The position numbers and the translations under genes were made by a program. Below, piece by piece: positions 1 to 8,950 of a DNA stretch of 64,000 nt. The notes beneath the pieces are model-generated. The model saw only the letters and a list, made by a program, of their open reading frames with translations, had not been told where the DNA came from and did not search any database. The stretch is taken from positions 117,088-181,087 of the forward strand of contig JAHBWD010000012.1 in NCBI GenBank assembly GCA_019637175.1, read 5' to 3'. Every line of letters starts with the position of its first letter. Within the stretch, counting starts at the first letter, position 1. This DNA comes from Labilithrix sp. (GTDB lineage: Bacteria; Myxococcota_A; Polyangia; Polyangiales; Polyangiaceae).

Positions 1-625
1 CGACGAGGCGCACCGCGCTCGACGCGAGCAGACGAAGCGCCTCCTCCGCCGTCGCCTCGGTCGCGCGATCGAGGCTCTTCGACCAGAGCGCCTCGACGGC
101 GTGCGCCATCGCGTTCCAGAGGCTCGGGATCGTCACGTCGAGCGGCAACGAGAGCGTGAGCGAGGGATCGTAGACGACCAGCGCAGGCCGCACGCGCTCG
201 TCGCGCCCCGTTTTCTTCTCGCCGCCGCGCGTGATCCCGTACACCGGCGTCATCTCCGATCCCGCGTACGTCGTCGGCACCGCCGCGACGCGGATCGGCG
301 TCGAGAGCGCGACCGCCTTCGCGAGGCCGATCGCCGAGCCTCCGCCGACGGCGAGCGCCACGTCGGCCTCGAGCTTCGCGATCTCGCGCGACGCCTCGGC
401 GGCGATCGCCTCGGGCACGTGCTCCTTCGCGATCGCGAGGACGCCGGCGCTTCGCGCGCCGAGCTGCTCCGCGAGCCGCGTCGCGAGCGCCTTGCGCCCG
501 GGCGCGCACACGACGACGACCTTCTTGGCGTCGATCGCGTCGATCGCCTCGCTCAGGCGCTGCGAGGCGCCTGCGCCGAAGAGGATCGTCGCTCCGCCGC
601 GCTTGATCGAGAACTCGCGTCCCAT
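1..625 (-). CDS. Iron-containing alcohol dehydrogenase / maleylacetate reductase-like (C-terminal part outside window)
   Basis: About 208 codons are visible; the gene runs off the left edge, so roughly 140 C-terminal residues of a usual 350-residue protein, including the metal-binding histidines, cannot be checked. The N-terminus has the Rossmann-like dinucleotide domain: ILFGAG near residue 14, the hallmark GGGSAIGLAK near residue 92, and PTTYAGSEMTPVYG near residue 117, which is typical of maleylacetate reductases and related iron-dependent dehydrogenases. Family members reduce maleylacetate or small aldehydes with NAD(P)H in the cytoplasm, at the end of aromatic ring degradation. The start is the ATG at 625; an in-frame extension further upstream is open but lacks a better start. 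It is divergent from the acyl-CoA synthetase with a 75-bp shared gap. The family is secure; the substrate is not. Confidence 0.8.
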   Translation of the reverse strand, partial: MGREFSIKRGGATILFGAGASQRLSEAIDAIDAKKVVVVCAPGRKALATRLAEQLGARSAGVLAIAKEHVPEAIAAEASREIAKLEADVALAVGGGSAIGLAKAVALSTPIRVAAVPTTYAGSEMTPVYGITRGGEKKTGRDERVRPALVVYDPSLTLSLPLDVTIPSLWNAMAHAVEALWSKSLDRATEATAEEALRLLASSAVRLV

Positions 626-700
626 CGTGACTCGTTGGCCTAGCACATTCCCGCTGGAGCTTCTCACGATGACGCCTCGAACGTAGCCTTCGAACGGATC

Positions 701-2164
701 ATGAACGCTTTTCCCGAGACCATCCCCGCGCTCCTCGCGTGGCGCGCCGCCGCGGCGGGGTCGCGCCCGTGGCTCTTCTACGAGAGCGACTCGTGGACGC
801 TCGCCGACGTCGCCGCCCTCGTCGATCGCTACGCGACCGGCCTCGCCGATCGCGGCGTCGGCCCGGGCGATCGCGTCGCGATGATCCTCGGCAACCACCC
901 CGACACGATCTTCACGTGGCTCGCGACGAGCCAGCTCGGCGCGATCGCCGCGCCGCTCAACCCCGCGTTCAAGGCGCCCGAGATCGCCGCGCTCCGAGAG
1001 CTCGTCGGTCCGCGCGTCGTCGTCGCGGAGCCGTCGTTCGCGATCGAAGGCGCGATCGCGCCCGCGGACCTCGCGGCCGCCGGATCGGGCGCGCCGCGTG
1101 CGCGCGTGTCGCCCGACGACGTCGCGGTCTTGCTCGCGACCTCCGGCACCACCGGCGCGCCGAAGGCCGTCGCGCAGACCCATCGAACGTATGCGCTCAC
1201 CGCGGAGGCGTTCCCCGCGTGGCTCGGCCTCGACGAGCGCGATCGCCTGCTCGCCGCGCTCCCGCTCTTCCACGTCAACGCGCAGGCGTACGCGACGATG
1301 GGCGCGCTCGGCGCCGGCGCGTCGCTCGCGCTGCTCGCGAAGTTCTCGGCGTCGCGCTTCTGGGAAGACGCGAAGCGCCTCGGGGCGACGCAGTTCAACG
1401 CCGTCGGCGCGATCGTGAAGATCCTCCTCGCGGCGCCCGCGCGCGACGCCGATCGCGATCACGCGATCCGCAAGTGCTACGCCGCGCTCGCGCTCCCCGA
1501 AGCCGAGCACCGCGCGTTCGAAGAGCGCTTCGGGCTCTCGATGATCGTCGGCTACGGCATGTCGGAGACGACGTTCGGCACGATCTGGCCGCGCGATCGC
1601 CCCGCGCGCTACGGCACGATGGGCGTCCTCCGGCAGCACCCTCGGCTCGGCGAGATCAACCGCGCGCGCGTCGTGCGCGACGACGGGAGCGACGCGAGCG
1701 ACGACGAGACCGGCGAGCTCTGGCTCGCGAACCCGGCGACGATGCGCGGCTACTGGAACGCGCCCGCCGAGACGGCGGCGGTGCGCGAAGGCGCGTGGCT
1801 CAAGACGGGCGATCTCGTGCGTCGCGATCGCGACGGTCACTTCACGTTCGTCGCGCGCAAGAAGGAGGTGATCCGCCGGCGCGGAGAGAACGTCGCCGCC
1901 GCGGAGATCGAGGTCGTGCTCGCGAGTCATCCGTCGGTGCGCGAGGCGGCCGCGCTCGGCGTGCCCTCTTCGCTCGGCGAAGAAGAGATCGTCGCGTTCG
2001 TCTCGCCGCGCCCGGGCGCGACGATCGACGTCGAGGCGCTCCGCGCGTGGACGCGCGAGCGCCTCGCCGACTTCAAGGTGCCGAGCGTCATCCACGTGAG
2101 AGCAGAGCTTCCGCGCACCGCGACCGAGCGGATCGCGAAGCACCTGCTCAGAAAAGAGCTGTAG
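701..2164 (+). CDS. AMP-dependent acyl-CoA synthetase/ligase (crotonobetaine/carnitine-CoA ligase-like)
   Basis: A 487-residue ANL-superfamily enzyme expected to activate a carboxylic acid to acyl-AMP and then acyl-CoA in the cytoplasm. Visible motifs are the P-loop TSGTTGAPK near residues 147-155, the aromatic/acid motif GYGMSETTFG, the hinge-side GDLVRRDRDGHF followed by ARKKEVIRRRGENV, and FKVP near the C-terminus. The last motif reads PRTATERIAKHLLR. The usual GK of the A10 motif (PRTxxGKI) is ER here, so the universal catalytic lysine position is arginine, with a lysine three residues later. The gene is 17 nt upstream of the adenylate cyclase, so co-transcription is possible, and it diverges from the dehydrogenase. 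Substrate unknown; the neighbour suggests an aromatic or unusual acid pathway, but that is inference. Confidence 0.88.
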   Translation: MNAFPETIPALLAWRAAAAGSRPWLFYESDSWTLADVAALVDRYATGLADRGVGPGDRVAMILGNHPDTIFTWLATSQLGAIAAPLNPAFKAPEIAALRELVGPRVVVAEPSFAIEGAIAPADLAAAGSGAPRARVSPDDVAVLLATSGTTGAPKAVAQTHRTYALTAEAFPAWLGLDERDRLLAALPLFHVNAQAYATMGALGAGASLALLAKFSASRFWEDAKRLGATQFNAVGAIVKILLAAPARDADRDHAIRKCYAALALPEAEHRAFEERFGLSMIVGYGMSETTFGTIWPRDRPARYGTMGVLRQHPRLGEINRARVVRDDGSDASDDETGELWLANPATMRGYWNAPAETAAVREGAWLKTGDLVRRDRDGHFTFVARKKEVIRRRGENVAAAEIEVVLASHPSVREAAALGVPSSLGEEEIVAFVSPRPGATIDVEALRAWTRERLADFKVPSVIHVRAELPRTATERIAKHLLRKEL

Positions 2165-2181
2165 TACCTTCGTTCGCGTCC

Positions 2182-3627
2182 ATGAGCTCGGACCCGCCGC
2201 CTCCGACCTATCGGCCGAGCACGGCGCCGCGCGCGCCCAGCATCTCGCCGCCGGAGCCCGAGCCCGAGGAGGCCGAAGAGGCCGAGACGCCGTCCGAGGA
2301 TCCGGAGCCTCGCGCGACGCTGGTGCCCGGCGCCGCCGACGTCGATCCGCGCGAGACGTTCGAACGCCACCTCGTCCGTGAGATCCTCGGCGCCGAGCGC
2401 TTCCGCGCGCTGCTCCTCTTCCTCATCCCGACGATCGCGCTCTTCGCGCTCGTGATCGCGTCGGGCGTGTACCCGGAGAAGCTCGCGTCGGTGCTGCACG
2501 GCAACTTCGACCGCGCGCCCATCGGCCTCTTCCTCATCGTGGTCGCCGGCTTCGAGCTCTACGTGCTCGTCTGGATCCGCGGCCTGCTCCGGCGCGGCGA
2601 GCGGCCGGGCGCGGCGCGCCGCTACGGCCACGCGTTCGTGGAGACGAGCCTGCCGACCGCCGTCATCCTCTACTACTCGTGGATGGACGGGCCGATCGGC
2701 GCGCTCTTGATGCCCTCCGCGTTCGTCTACTCGATCTTCATCCTGCTCTCGACGCTCGGCCTCGACTTCTTCTTGTGCACGTTCACCGGTCTCGTCGCCG
2801 CGGCCGAGTACGGCGCGATCGCGTTCTTCTGGGGAACGAACGACACGCGCGTCGCCGAGCCCGCGCTCTCGTCGCTCCCGCATCACACGGCGAAGGCGCT
2901 CGTGCTCCTCGTGAGCGGCGTCGCCGCCGGCTTCGTCGCGCGGCGCCTCCGCAAGAGCTTCACGAGCGCGATCGAGTCCGTCGGCGAGCGCGCGCGCATC
3001 CTCGGCGTCTTCGGGCAGCACGTCTCGCCCGAGGTCGTCGACCGCTTGGTGACGGGCAAGGCCGAGGTGAAGAGCGAGCTCCGATCGGTCTGCGTGATGT
3101 TCCTCGACATCCGCAACTTCACCGCGTTCGCCGAGTCGAGGAGCCCCGACGAGGTCGTCGACTACTTGAACGTCGTCTTCGAATCGACGATCGAGGCGAT
3201 CGTGAGCCGTCACGGCATCGTGAACAAATTCCTCGGCGACGGCTTCATGGCCGTCTTCGGCGCGCCGATCATCGAAGACGACGCGAGCCGCGCCGCCGTC
3301 GACGCCGCGCTCGACATCATCGAGCGCGTCGAGCGCCTCGTCGCCGAGGGCAAGATCCCTCCGACGACCGTGGGCATCGGCCTCCACACCGGCGAGGCGG
3401 TCGTCGGCAACATCGGATCGGCGCAGCGCAAGGAGTACACGGTCATCGGCGACGCGGTGAACGTCGCGTCACGCATCGAGGCGCTCAACAAGCAGCTCGG
3501 CTCGCGCGTGCTCGCGTCCGACGAGACTTGGTCGGCGAGCGGGCGCGACGACATCGAAGCGATCGCGCACGAGCCCGTTCAGGTGCGCGGGCGGCAGAAG
3601 CCGGTTCGAATCTGGCAGCTCGCGTGA
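2182..3627 (+). CDS. Membrane-anchored class III adenylate/guanylate cyclase
   Basis: 481 residues. The order is a Pro/Glu-rich cytoplasmic N-terminus (1-70), a membrane domain of about six helices (74-265), a short signalling helix around GQHVSPEVVDRLV (275-290), and a class III catalytic domain (about 300-465). Both metal-binding aspartates are present: Asp309 in FLDIRNFT and Asp353 in FLGDGF. So are Asp424 of VIGDAVNVASR and the transition-state pair Asn427/Arg431, so the domain should be active as a homodimer making cAMP (or cGMP; Lys and Asp at specificity positions favour ATP, as I read it). Membrane input presumably controls it; no HAMP domain is evident. The start is the ATG 17 nt after the upstream stop. 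A possible effector, a kinase with a cyclic-nucleotide-binding domain, is encoded at 46.9 kb. Confidence 0.92.
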   Translation: MSSDPPPPTYRPSTAPRAPSISPPEPEPEEAEEAETPSEDPEPRATLVPGAADVDPRETFERHLVREILGAERFRALLLFLIPTIALFALVIASGVYPEKLASVLHGNFDRAPIGLFLIVVAGFELYVLVWIRGLLRRGERPGAARRYGHAFVETSLPTAVILYYSWMDGPIGALLMPSAFVYSIFILLSTLGLDFFLCTFTGLVAAAEYGAIAFFWGTNDTRVAEPALSSLPHHTAKALVLLVSGVAAGFVARRLRKSFTSAIESVGERARILGVFGQHVSPEVVDRLVTGKAEVKSELRSVCVMFLDIRNFTAFAESRSPDEVVDYLNVVFESTIEAIVSRHGIVNKFLGDGFMAVFGAPIIEDDASRAAVDAALDIIERVERLVAEGKIPPTTVGIGLHTGEAVVGNIGSAQRKEYTVIGDAVNVASRIEALNKQLGSRVLASDETWSASGRDDIEAIAHEPVQVRGRQKPVRIWQLA

Positions 3628-3632
3628 CGCGG

Positions 3633-3659
3633 GGTCTGACGACAAAGGGTCGTCAGACC
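3633..3659 (+). terminator. Perfect 11-bp hairpin between convergent genes
   Basis: An 11-bp perfect inverted repeat (GGTCTGACGAC / GTCGTCAGACC) with a 5-nt loop starts 5 nt after the cyclase stop codon and precedes the stop of the convergent lipoprotein gene at 3695. It is followed on the plus strand only by GTTGCCTGTT rather than a clean T-run. It may therefore be a terminator-like structure or an mRNA 3'-end stabiliser. Position and perfect pairing argue for function; the weak T-tract argues against strong intrinsic termination. Confidence 0.5.
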
Positions 3660-3694
3660 GTTGCCTGTTCCGACGCGCTCGAAGCCTCGCGCTC

Positions 3695-3964
3695 TCAGAA
3701 GCCGTAGGGATCTTCGGGCGTACCCCACGTGCGGAGCACCTCGGACTCGTCTTCCCAGATCGCCGGAGGGAGGCTCGACTCGAGGCGAGCCGGAGCATCG
3801 ACCGCGGCGCTCGTCACCGTCGTCGTCGAGACCGCGTGAGCGAGCTCGGCGTCCATCGCGTCGAAGATGTCCGGCGCCTTCGCCCGCGGCCCCTGCGCTC
3901 CGGCTCCACACCCGCCGAGCATCATCGCCGCAAGAAGCACCCCGAACGATCCCACCAGCTTCAT
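3695..3964 (-). CDS. Small lipoprotein, unknown function
   Basis: 89 residues beginning MKLVGSFGVLLAAMMLGGC, a compact signal peptide ending in a good lipobox (LGGC, Cys19 becoming the lipidated N-terminus). The mature part is about 70 residues, without further cysteines and with no recognised domain; it ends DPYGF. The start chosen is the ATG at 3964 because it sits immediately before the hydrophobic signal segment, although the frame stays open upstream. It is convergent with the cyclase gene and lies downstream of another minus-strand lipoprotein, about 100 nt away. Nothing in the sequence shows its job. Confidence 0.7.
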   Translation of the reverse strand: MKLVGSFGVLLAAMMLGGCGAGAQGPRAKAPDIFDAMDAELAHAVSTTTVTSAAVDAPARLESSLPPAIWEDESEVLRTWGTPEDPYGF

Positions 3965-4068
3965 GACATGTGGGATAGCACGCGACCACAGACCCGCAAG
4001 CCGCACTCGTGCGCTTCGAACGATCCCGCGGACCTCGAGGTGAGCCTCCGGCGATCCACGCGCGCCCT

Positions 4069-4566
4069 TCATGGGCCGGCGCCTTGGGCGATCCACGCTT
4101 CGACGATCTCGCGCGCGGCGGGATCGAGCGGCTCGCCTCCTCGGGGCATGCGGTCGCCGCACGCGCCGTCGTCGCACGCGGGGATGTCGCAGAAGCTCCC
4201 TTCGAGCTTTCGAATCAGGTAGCTGTTCGCCGGATCGTTCGGCTTCACGAAGCGCATCGACGGAACGCGCGCCGGTCCGCGCTCGAGCAGCGCCGCGCGG
4301 ATCTCGGCCGCGTCGTCGGTGCTCCCCTTCGCGCCGAGGTAGATGCCGTGGTCGTTGCCTCCCTTGGCCCCGTGACACGCGCCGAACACGCAGCTCTGAC
4401 CGAAGACGGGCAACACGTCGCGCTCGAACGAGACCGCGCGCGATCCCGCCGCGCTCGTCGCGGACGACGTATGGCCCACGCACTGCGCTTCGCTCGACGC
4501 CGGAGGCGACGAGCACGCAACCCCAGTCACCACGATGCACGCGAAAGCGATCTTCCTGACGAACAT
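4069..4566 (-). CDS. Cytochrome c-like lipoprotein with CxxxxCH haem motif
   Basis: 165 residues. A signal peptide ends in a lipobox-like TGVAC (Cys about 20). Then comes SFERDVLPVFGQSCVFGACHG, the pattern of planctomycete/myxobacterial PSCyt-type cytochrome c domains but with CxxxxCH instead of the standard CxxCH, followed late in the protein by MPRGGEPL and EIVEAWIAQGA. That MP...EPL...W.xxGA tail is typical of c-type domains, where the Met can be the sixth haem ligand. Two additional cysteine pairs (CDIPACDDGAC) lie between. The start is supported by a GAGGAGG ribosome-binding site about 4 nt before the ATG at 4566. Whether haem is attached at the wider CxxxxCH spacing is uncertain; the domain family is well supported. 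Confidence 0.78.
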   Translation of the reverse strand: MFVRKIAFACIVVTGVACSSPPASSEAQCVGHTSSATSAAGSRAVSFERDVLPVFGQSCVFGACHGAKGGNDHGIYLGAKGSTDDAAEIRAALLERGPARVPSMRFVKPNDPANSYLIRKLEGSFCDIPACDDGACGDRMPRGGEPLDPAAREIVEAWIAQGAGP

Positions 4567-4844
4567 GACTCCTCCTCGAGACGGATCCGAGCCGCCGGGC
4601 GCCGTCCCTTGCGCCCGGCAGCGCGGATCGTCCTCTCCTCCCCTTCCCTCTCCTCTTCCTCGCTCCTTCTCTCTCCCGTCCTCTCGAGGAAGGTGAGTGC
4701 AGCGCGCGTGCCGATCGCCGTTCGGCTTCGCGAGCGCGGTTTTGTCGACGGATCCACGCCGCCAGCCCGCGCGGTGGCGCCTCAGGCACGGAAGATTCCG
4801 GATCGGCGCGCTCTGATCCCGGAGATCACACCCGCCGACCCACG

Positions 4845-5630
4845 TCAGCGCGTGGCGGCGCGCTTCGGCTCGTCCGCGGTCAAGAAGAGATAGAGCGCCC
4901 CCGCGAGCGCGACGATCCCGACGCCGACGAAGACGTCGCCGACGACGAGCTTCGATCGCGACGCGTCGACGTCGGCCTGGAGGCACGTGTGCGCGGCGGC
5001 GCACGTGCGCTCGAGATCGGAGCGCTCGCCCGTGCCGGCGATCCAGAGGCCCGAGCCGACGCCGAGCGCCGCGAGGCCGATGCCTCCCACGATCCAAGGC
5101 CACGGCGACGATCGCGAGGATGCCGCCGGCGGCGGCGCCTCCTTCGTCGGCGGAGCCGAGACCTGGGGCGCCACGCGGAGCAGGATCACGCGGTTGTGCT
5201 CGCCCTCGCGGATGATCGCGTCTTGTTCGATCCGTCCGTCGCTCCGGAGCCACGTCACCTTGTGCGCGCCGGGATCGATCGGAAGCGCGCGCCCGGCCGA
5301 AGGCTCGAACGACGGCTCCTCGCCGTCGATGAGGACCTTGCCCTCCGAGACCTCGCGTCCGTTCTCGTCTTCGAGGCGCACCGAGATCGTCGGAATGGCC
5401 GCGTCGACGTCTTCGATCCACCGCGCGCAGTCGCGACGGATGGCGGCGGGGCAGTCGGGCGCGGTGCAGGCGCCGAAGGCGCGCCGCGCGGCGACGAGCC
5501 TCCCCGAGCTCCGGAGCTGCTGTCCGGTCTCGGCCGCGTCGATGCACCGCTTCGTTCGAGGAGCGGCTCCCGCGGAGCCGGCGAGCGCGGCCGCCATGGC
5601 GACCGCGAAGATGACGGGCGCGCGCCTCAT
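4845..5630 (-). CDS. PEGA-type exported protein with two C-terminal membrane helices
   Basis: 261 residues. A cleavable signal peptide (ends GSAGAAP) is followed by a Cys-containing segment (CIDAAE, CTAPDCPAAIRRDC) of the kind seen before PEGA domains in myxobacterial proteins. Next is a beta-rich stretch (SVRLEDENGREVSEGKVLIDG ... IDPGAHKV) that matches the PEGA surface-domain pattern, then a Pro-rich spacer, and two hydrophobic helices around residues 170-190 and 225-245. Its ATG overlaps the upstream kinase stop in an ATGA, so translation is coupled and the two products probably act together, for example as kinase and cell-surface partner. Exact function unknown. Confidence 0.75.
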   Translation of the reverse strand: MRRAPVIFAVAMAAALAGSAGAAPRTKRCIDAAETGQQLRSSGRLVAARRAFGACTAPDCPAAIRRDCARWIEDVDAAIPTISVRLEDENGREVSEGKVLIDGEEPSFEPSAGRALPIDPGAHKVTWLRSDGRIEQDAIIREGEHNRVILLRVAPQVSAPPTKEAPPPAASSRSSPWPWIVGGIGLAALGVGSGLWIAGTGERSDLERTCAAAHTCLQADVDASRSKLVVGDVFVGVGIVALAGALYLFLTADEPKRAATR

Positions 5631-7012
5631 TTCAGGCAATCGGGATTGTATCGACGGATCCCGCGCGAGTCGATCAACCAGGGTGGATCGCACTTGGTGT
5701 GAGGCTTCTTGCCCGTCGACGACGCCGGCCGGGGCTTCGACGAAGTCTGCACGGGAGGAGAGATGCTCTCGAGCGCAGGCGGCGGCTCCGCGACGGGCGA
5801 CGAGGGCGGCGGCTCCGCGATCGGCGTCGCCGTCGACGGCGCGATCGACGGCGCGATCGACGGCGCGATCGGCGGCGCGACGGGGAGATCCGCCGGCGCT
5901 GTTCGATTCTGGAAGAGCCAGACGATCACGACGATCACGCAGGTCGCGAGAGCAAGCACGATGCCGGCCGCGCGCCCCGGCCCTCTCTTCGCCGGCGCGT
6001 CCTCGACGGCGACGACGCCGGCGACGCCGGCGACGCCGACGACGCCCGACGCGGCCGGACGCTCGATCTCGAGCATCTGCACGAGCGCCGCTTCGCGCGC
6101 CGAGAGGCGCTCGCCCGCGATCGCGCGGAGCCACGCGCTCACCTCCGCCGCGGTCGCGACCTCTCCGGCGGCGATCTCGATCGCCTCCGCCATCTCCTGG
6201 GCGGTCGCGAAGCGCTCGTCGGGTGAGATGCAGAGTGCACGCATCACTGCGTCGTCGAGCGCGGGCGGCACGCCGGCGACGCGTGTGCCCGGCGGCGGGA
6301 TCTTCGGATCGAGCGCCTTGGTGAGGACCTCGGCCTCGTTCTCTCCCTGGATCGGGCGCTCGGCGACGAGCGCCTCCCACAGCACGAGCCCCGCCGCGTA
6401 GACGTCGCTCCGCCGCGAGATGTCGCCGCCGATCTGCTCGGGCGCGAGGTACGCGATCTTGCCCTTCACGCCGCCGTCGCGCGTGGCCTGGAGGCGACCT
6501 TCGGCCTTCGCGACGCCGAAATCGCTGATGCGCGACGCGCCGTCGGCGCCGACGAGCACGTTCTCCGGCGTGACGTCGCGGTGCACGAGGCCGAGCGGCC
6601 TCCCCTCGGCGTCGGTCGCTTCGTGCGCGGCGTGCAGACCGCGGAGCAGATCACGCACGATCGCGACGGCGATCGGCGCGGGCACGGTCGCCCCTGCCTT
6701 GCGCACGTCGGCGAGGAGCCGCGAGAGCGGCTCGCCGTGCACGTACTCCATGACCGCGAGCATCTCCTCGCCGTCGGAGACGAAGTCGAGCATGCGCACG
6801 ACGTTGGGATGATCCATGTGCCGCGACAGGCGCACCTCGTCGAGGAGCTGCGTGACCGCGCCCGGCCGCCTCGCTTGATCCTGGTGCAGGCGCTTGACCG
6901 CGACCGGCGCGGGATCGCCGCCGCGCGCCACGCTGAGGTACACCGACGCGGCGCCTCCCTTCCCCAGGGCCTCGTACAGTGCGTACCGCCCCTGCACGTG
7001 CGACGGCGTCAC
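5627..7012 (-). CDS. Transmembrane Ser/Thr protein kinase
   Basis: 461 residues. The Hanks kinase domain spans about 9-275, with the Gly-loop GKGGAASV, VAVKRL lysine, HRDVTPEN catalytic loop (Thr replaces the usual Lys, common in myxobacterial kinases), DFGVAKAEG and APEQIGG. A short Val/Gly/Ala repeat, one membrane helix (about 345-365), a Pro/Ala/Ile repeat linker and a Cys-containing C-terminal tail follow, the tail predicted outside the membrane. The start is GTG at 7012, one base after the TAA of the upstream FHA regulator, and the end overlaps the next gene by 4 nt, so the three genes form an operon. The tail IAPSIAPSIAPS comes from a 12-bp tandem repeat. Input and target proteins are unknown. 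Confidence 0.9.
   Translation of the reverse strand: MTPSHVQGRYALYEALGKGGAASVYLSVARGGDPAPVAVKRLHQDQARRPGAVTQLLDEVRLSRHMDHPNVVRMLDFVSDGEEMLAVMEYVHGEPLSRLLADVRKAGATVPAPIAVAIVRDLLRGLHAAHEATDAEGRPLGLVHRDVTPENVLVGADGASRISDFGVAKAEGRLQATRDGGVKGKIAYLAPEQIGGDISRRSDVYAAGLVLWEALVAERPIQGENEAEVLTKALDPKIPPPGTRVAGVPPALDDAVMRALCISPDERFATAQEMAEAIEIAAGEVATAAEVSAWLRAIAGERLSAREAALVQMLEIERPAASGVVGVAGVAGVVAVEDAPAKRGPGRAAGIVLALATCVIVVIVWLFQNRTAPADLPVAPPIAPSIAPSIAPSTATPIAEPPPSSPVAEPPPALESISPPVQTSSKPRPASSTGKKPHTKCDPPWLIDSRGIRRYNPDCLK
5835..5880. repeat. 12-bp tandem repeat inside kinase linker
   Basis: About 3.8 copies of GACGGCGCGATC in direct repeat encode the Ile-Ala-Pro-Ser periodicity of the periplasmic linker of the kinase gene. 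Frame is preserved because the unit is four codons. It is a likely site of strain-to-strain length change. Confidence 0.7.
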
Positions 7013-7013
7013 G

Positions 7014-8330
<1,317 letters not shown>

Positions 8331-8457
8331 GCCCGTTCGAAGGGTACCACGACGTGGTTCCGGCCCCTGAGAAGCAACGCTTCCCACCCGCCGATCCAGA
8401 CGACGAAAACCCCGAAAAATGAGGCCTCGCGGTGTGCTCTCGGCGATCCCTCCCCGG

Positions 8458-8473
8458 TGGAACGGCGGCTGCA
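8458..8473 (+). promoter_or_regulatory. Candidate sigma-54 (-24/-12) promoter
   Basis: TGGAACGGCGGCTGCA has GG and GC separated by 10 bases, matching the invariant spacing of TGGCACG-N4-TTGC promoters with two mismatches. It lies 28 nt upstream of the ATG at 8502, which would place transcription start just before the AAGGAGG ribosome-binding site. The neighbouring divergent gene is an NtrC-type regulator. It could also be chance in a GC-rich gap. Confidence 0.35.
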
Positions 8474-8501
8474 GTCCGGCTCCCCAGGGAAGGAGGTCAC
8501 C

Positions 8502-8942
8502 ATGACCAAGTCTTTTTTTACCCCGTCGGGTATCGCGAAGCGCGTTCTGGGACAGGCGACGATGCTCGTGACGGTCATCCTGGGCGGCTGCAGCGGAGGC
8601 GACGACGCCGGCGACACGCGGCAGAAGAGCCCGACGTCGACCGGCAGCAGCGTGACCGAGCCGCCGCCGGCGTCAGGCAACGAAGCCTACGGCGAGCCGC
8701 CGGCGGCGTGCGCGCCGAAGGGCGCGAAGGGCAACGATCTCGGCGTGGGCGCCTTCTGTGACAAGTCGGCGGCGCGCTGCACGGGCGGCCTCTTCTGCAC
8801 GGGAGACTTCGGCGCGCCCGAAGGCGCGCAGTTCTGCACGCAGTTCTGCAGCGCAGACAAAGACTGCGGCAAGGACGCGGTCTGCTTCAAGGAAGCGCGC
8901 GGCTCCGCGTGCGTCCCCAACGCCTGCCTCGACACGAAGTGA
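8502..8942 (+). CDS. Cys-rich lipoprotein, unknown function
   Basis: 146 residues. The long signal peptide ends in VILGGC (lipidated Cys about residue 30). The mature protein has a Pro/Ser-rich spacer and then ten cysteines in a compact disulfide-type arrangement (CAPKG...FCDKS..RCTGGLFCTG...FCTQFCSADKDCGKD..CFK...CVPNAC), which resembles small extracellular disulfide-knot domains found repeatedly in myxobacterial lipoproteins. A strong AAGGAGG site 5 nt before the ATG fixes the start. It is followed after 8 nt by the copper monooxygenase-like gene and then a second Cys-rich lipoprotein, so the three are probably one transcript. It may be a partner or copper/redox accessory; that is inference only. 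Confidence 0.82.
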   Translation: MTKSFFTPSGIAKRVLGQATMLVTVILGGCSGGDDAGDTRQKSPTSTGSSVTEPPPASGNEAYGEPPAACAPKGAKGNDLGVGAFCDKSAARCTGGLFCTGDFGAPEGAQFCTQFCSADKDCGKDAVCFKEARGSACVPNACLDTK

Positions 8943-8950
8943 GGCGCGCC

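Noticed and set aside
3595..3625. T-arm-like sequence (GCCGG TTCGAAT CTGGC) at the end of the cyclase gene, resembling a tRNA 3' half
   Set aside because: It encodes the conserved end of the cyclase protein, and no D-arm, anticodon arm or matching acceptor stem is found upstream; a chance match to the TTCGAATC box.
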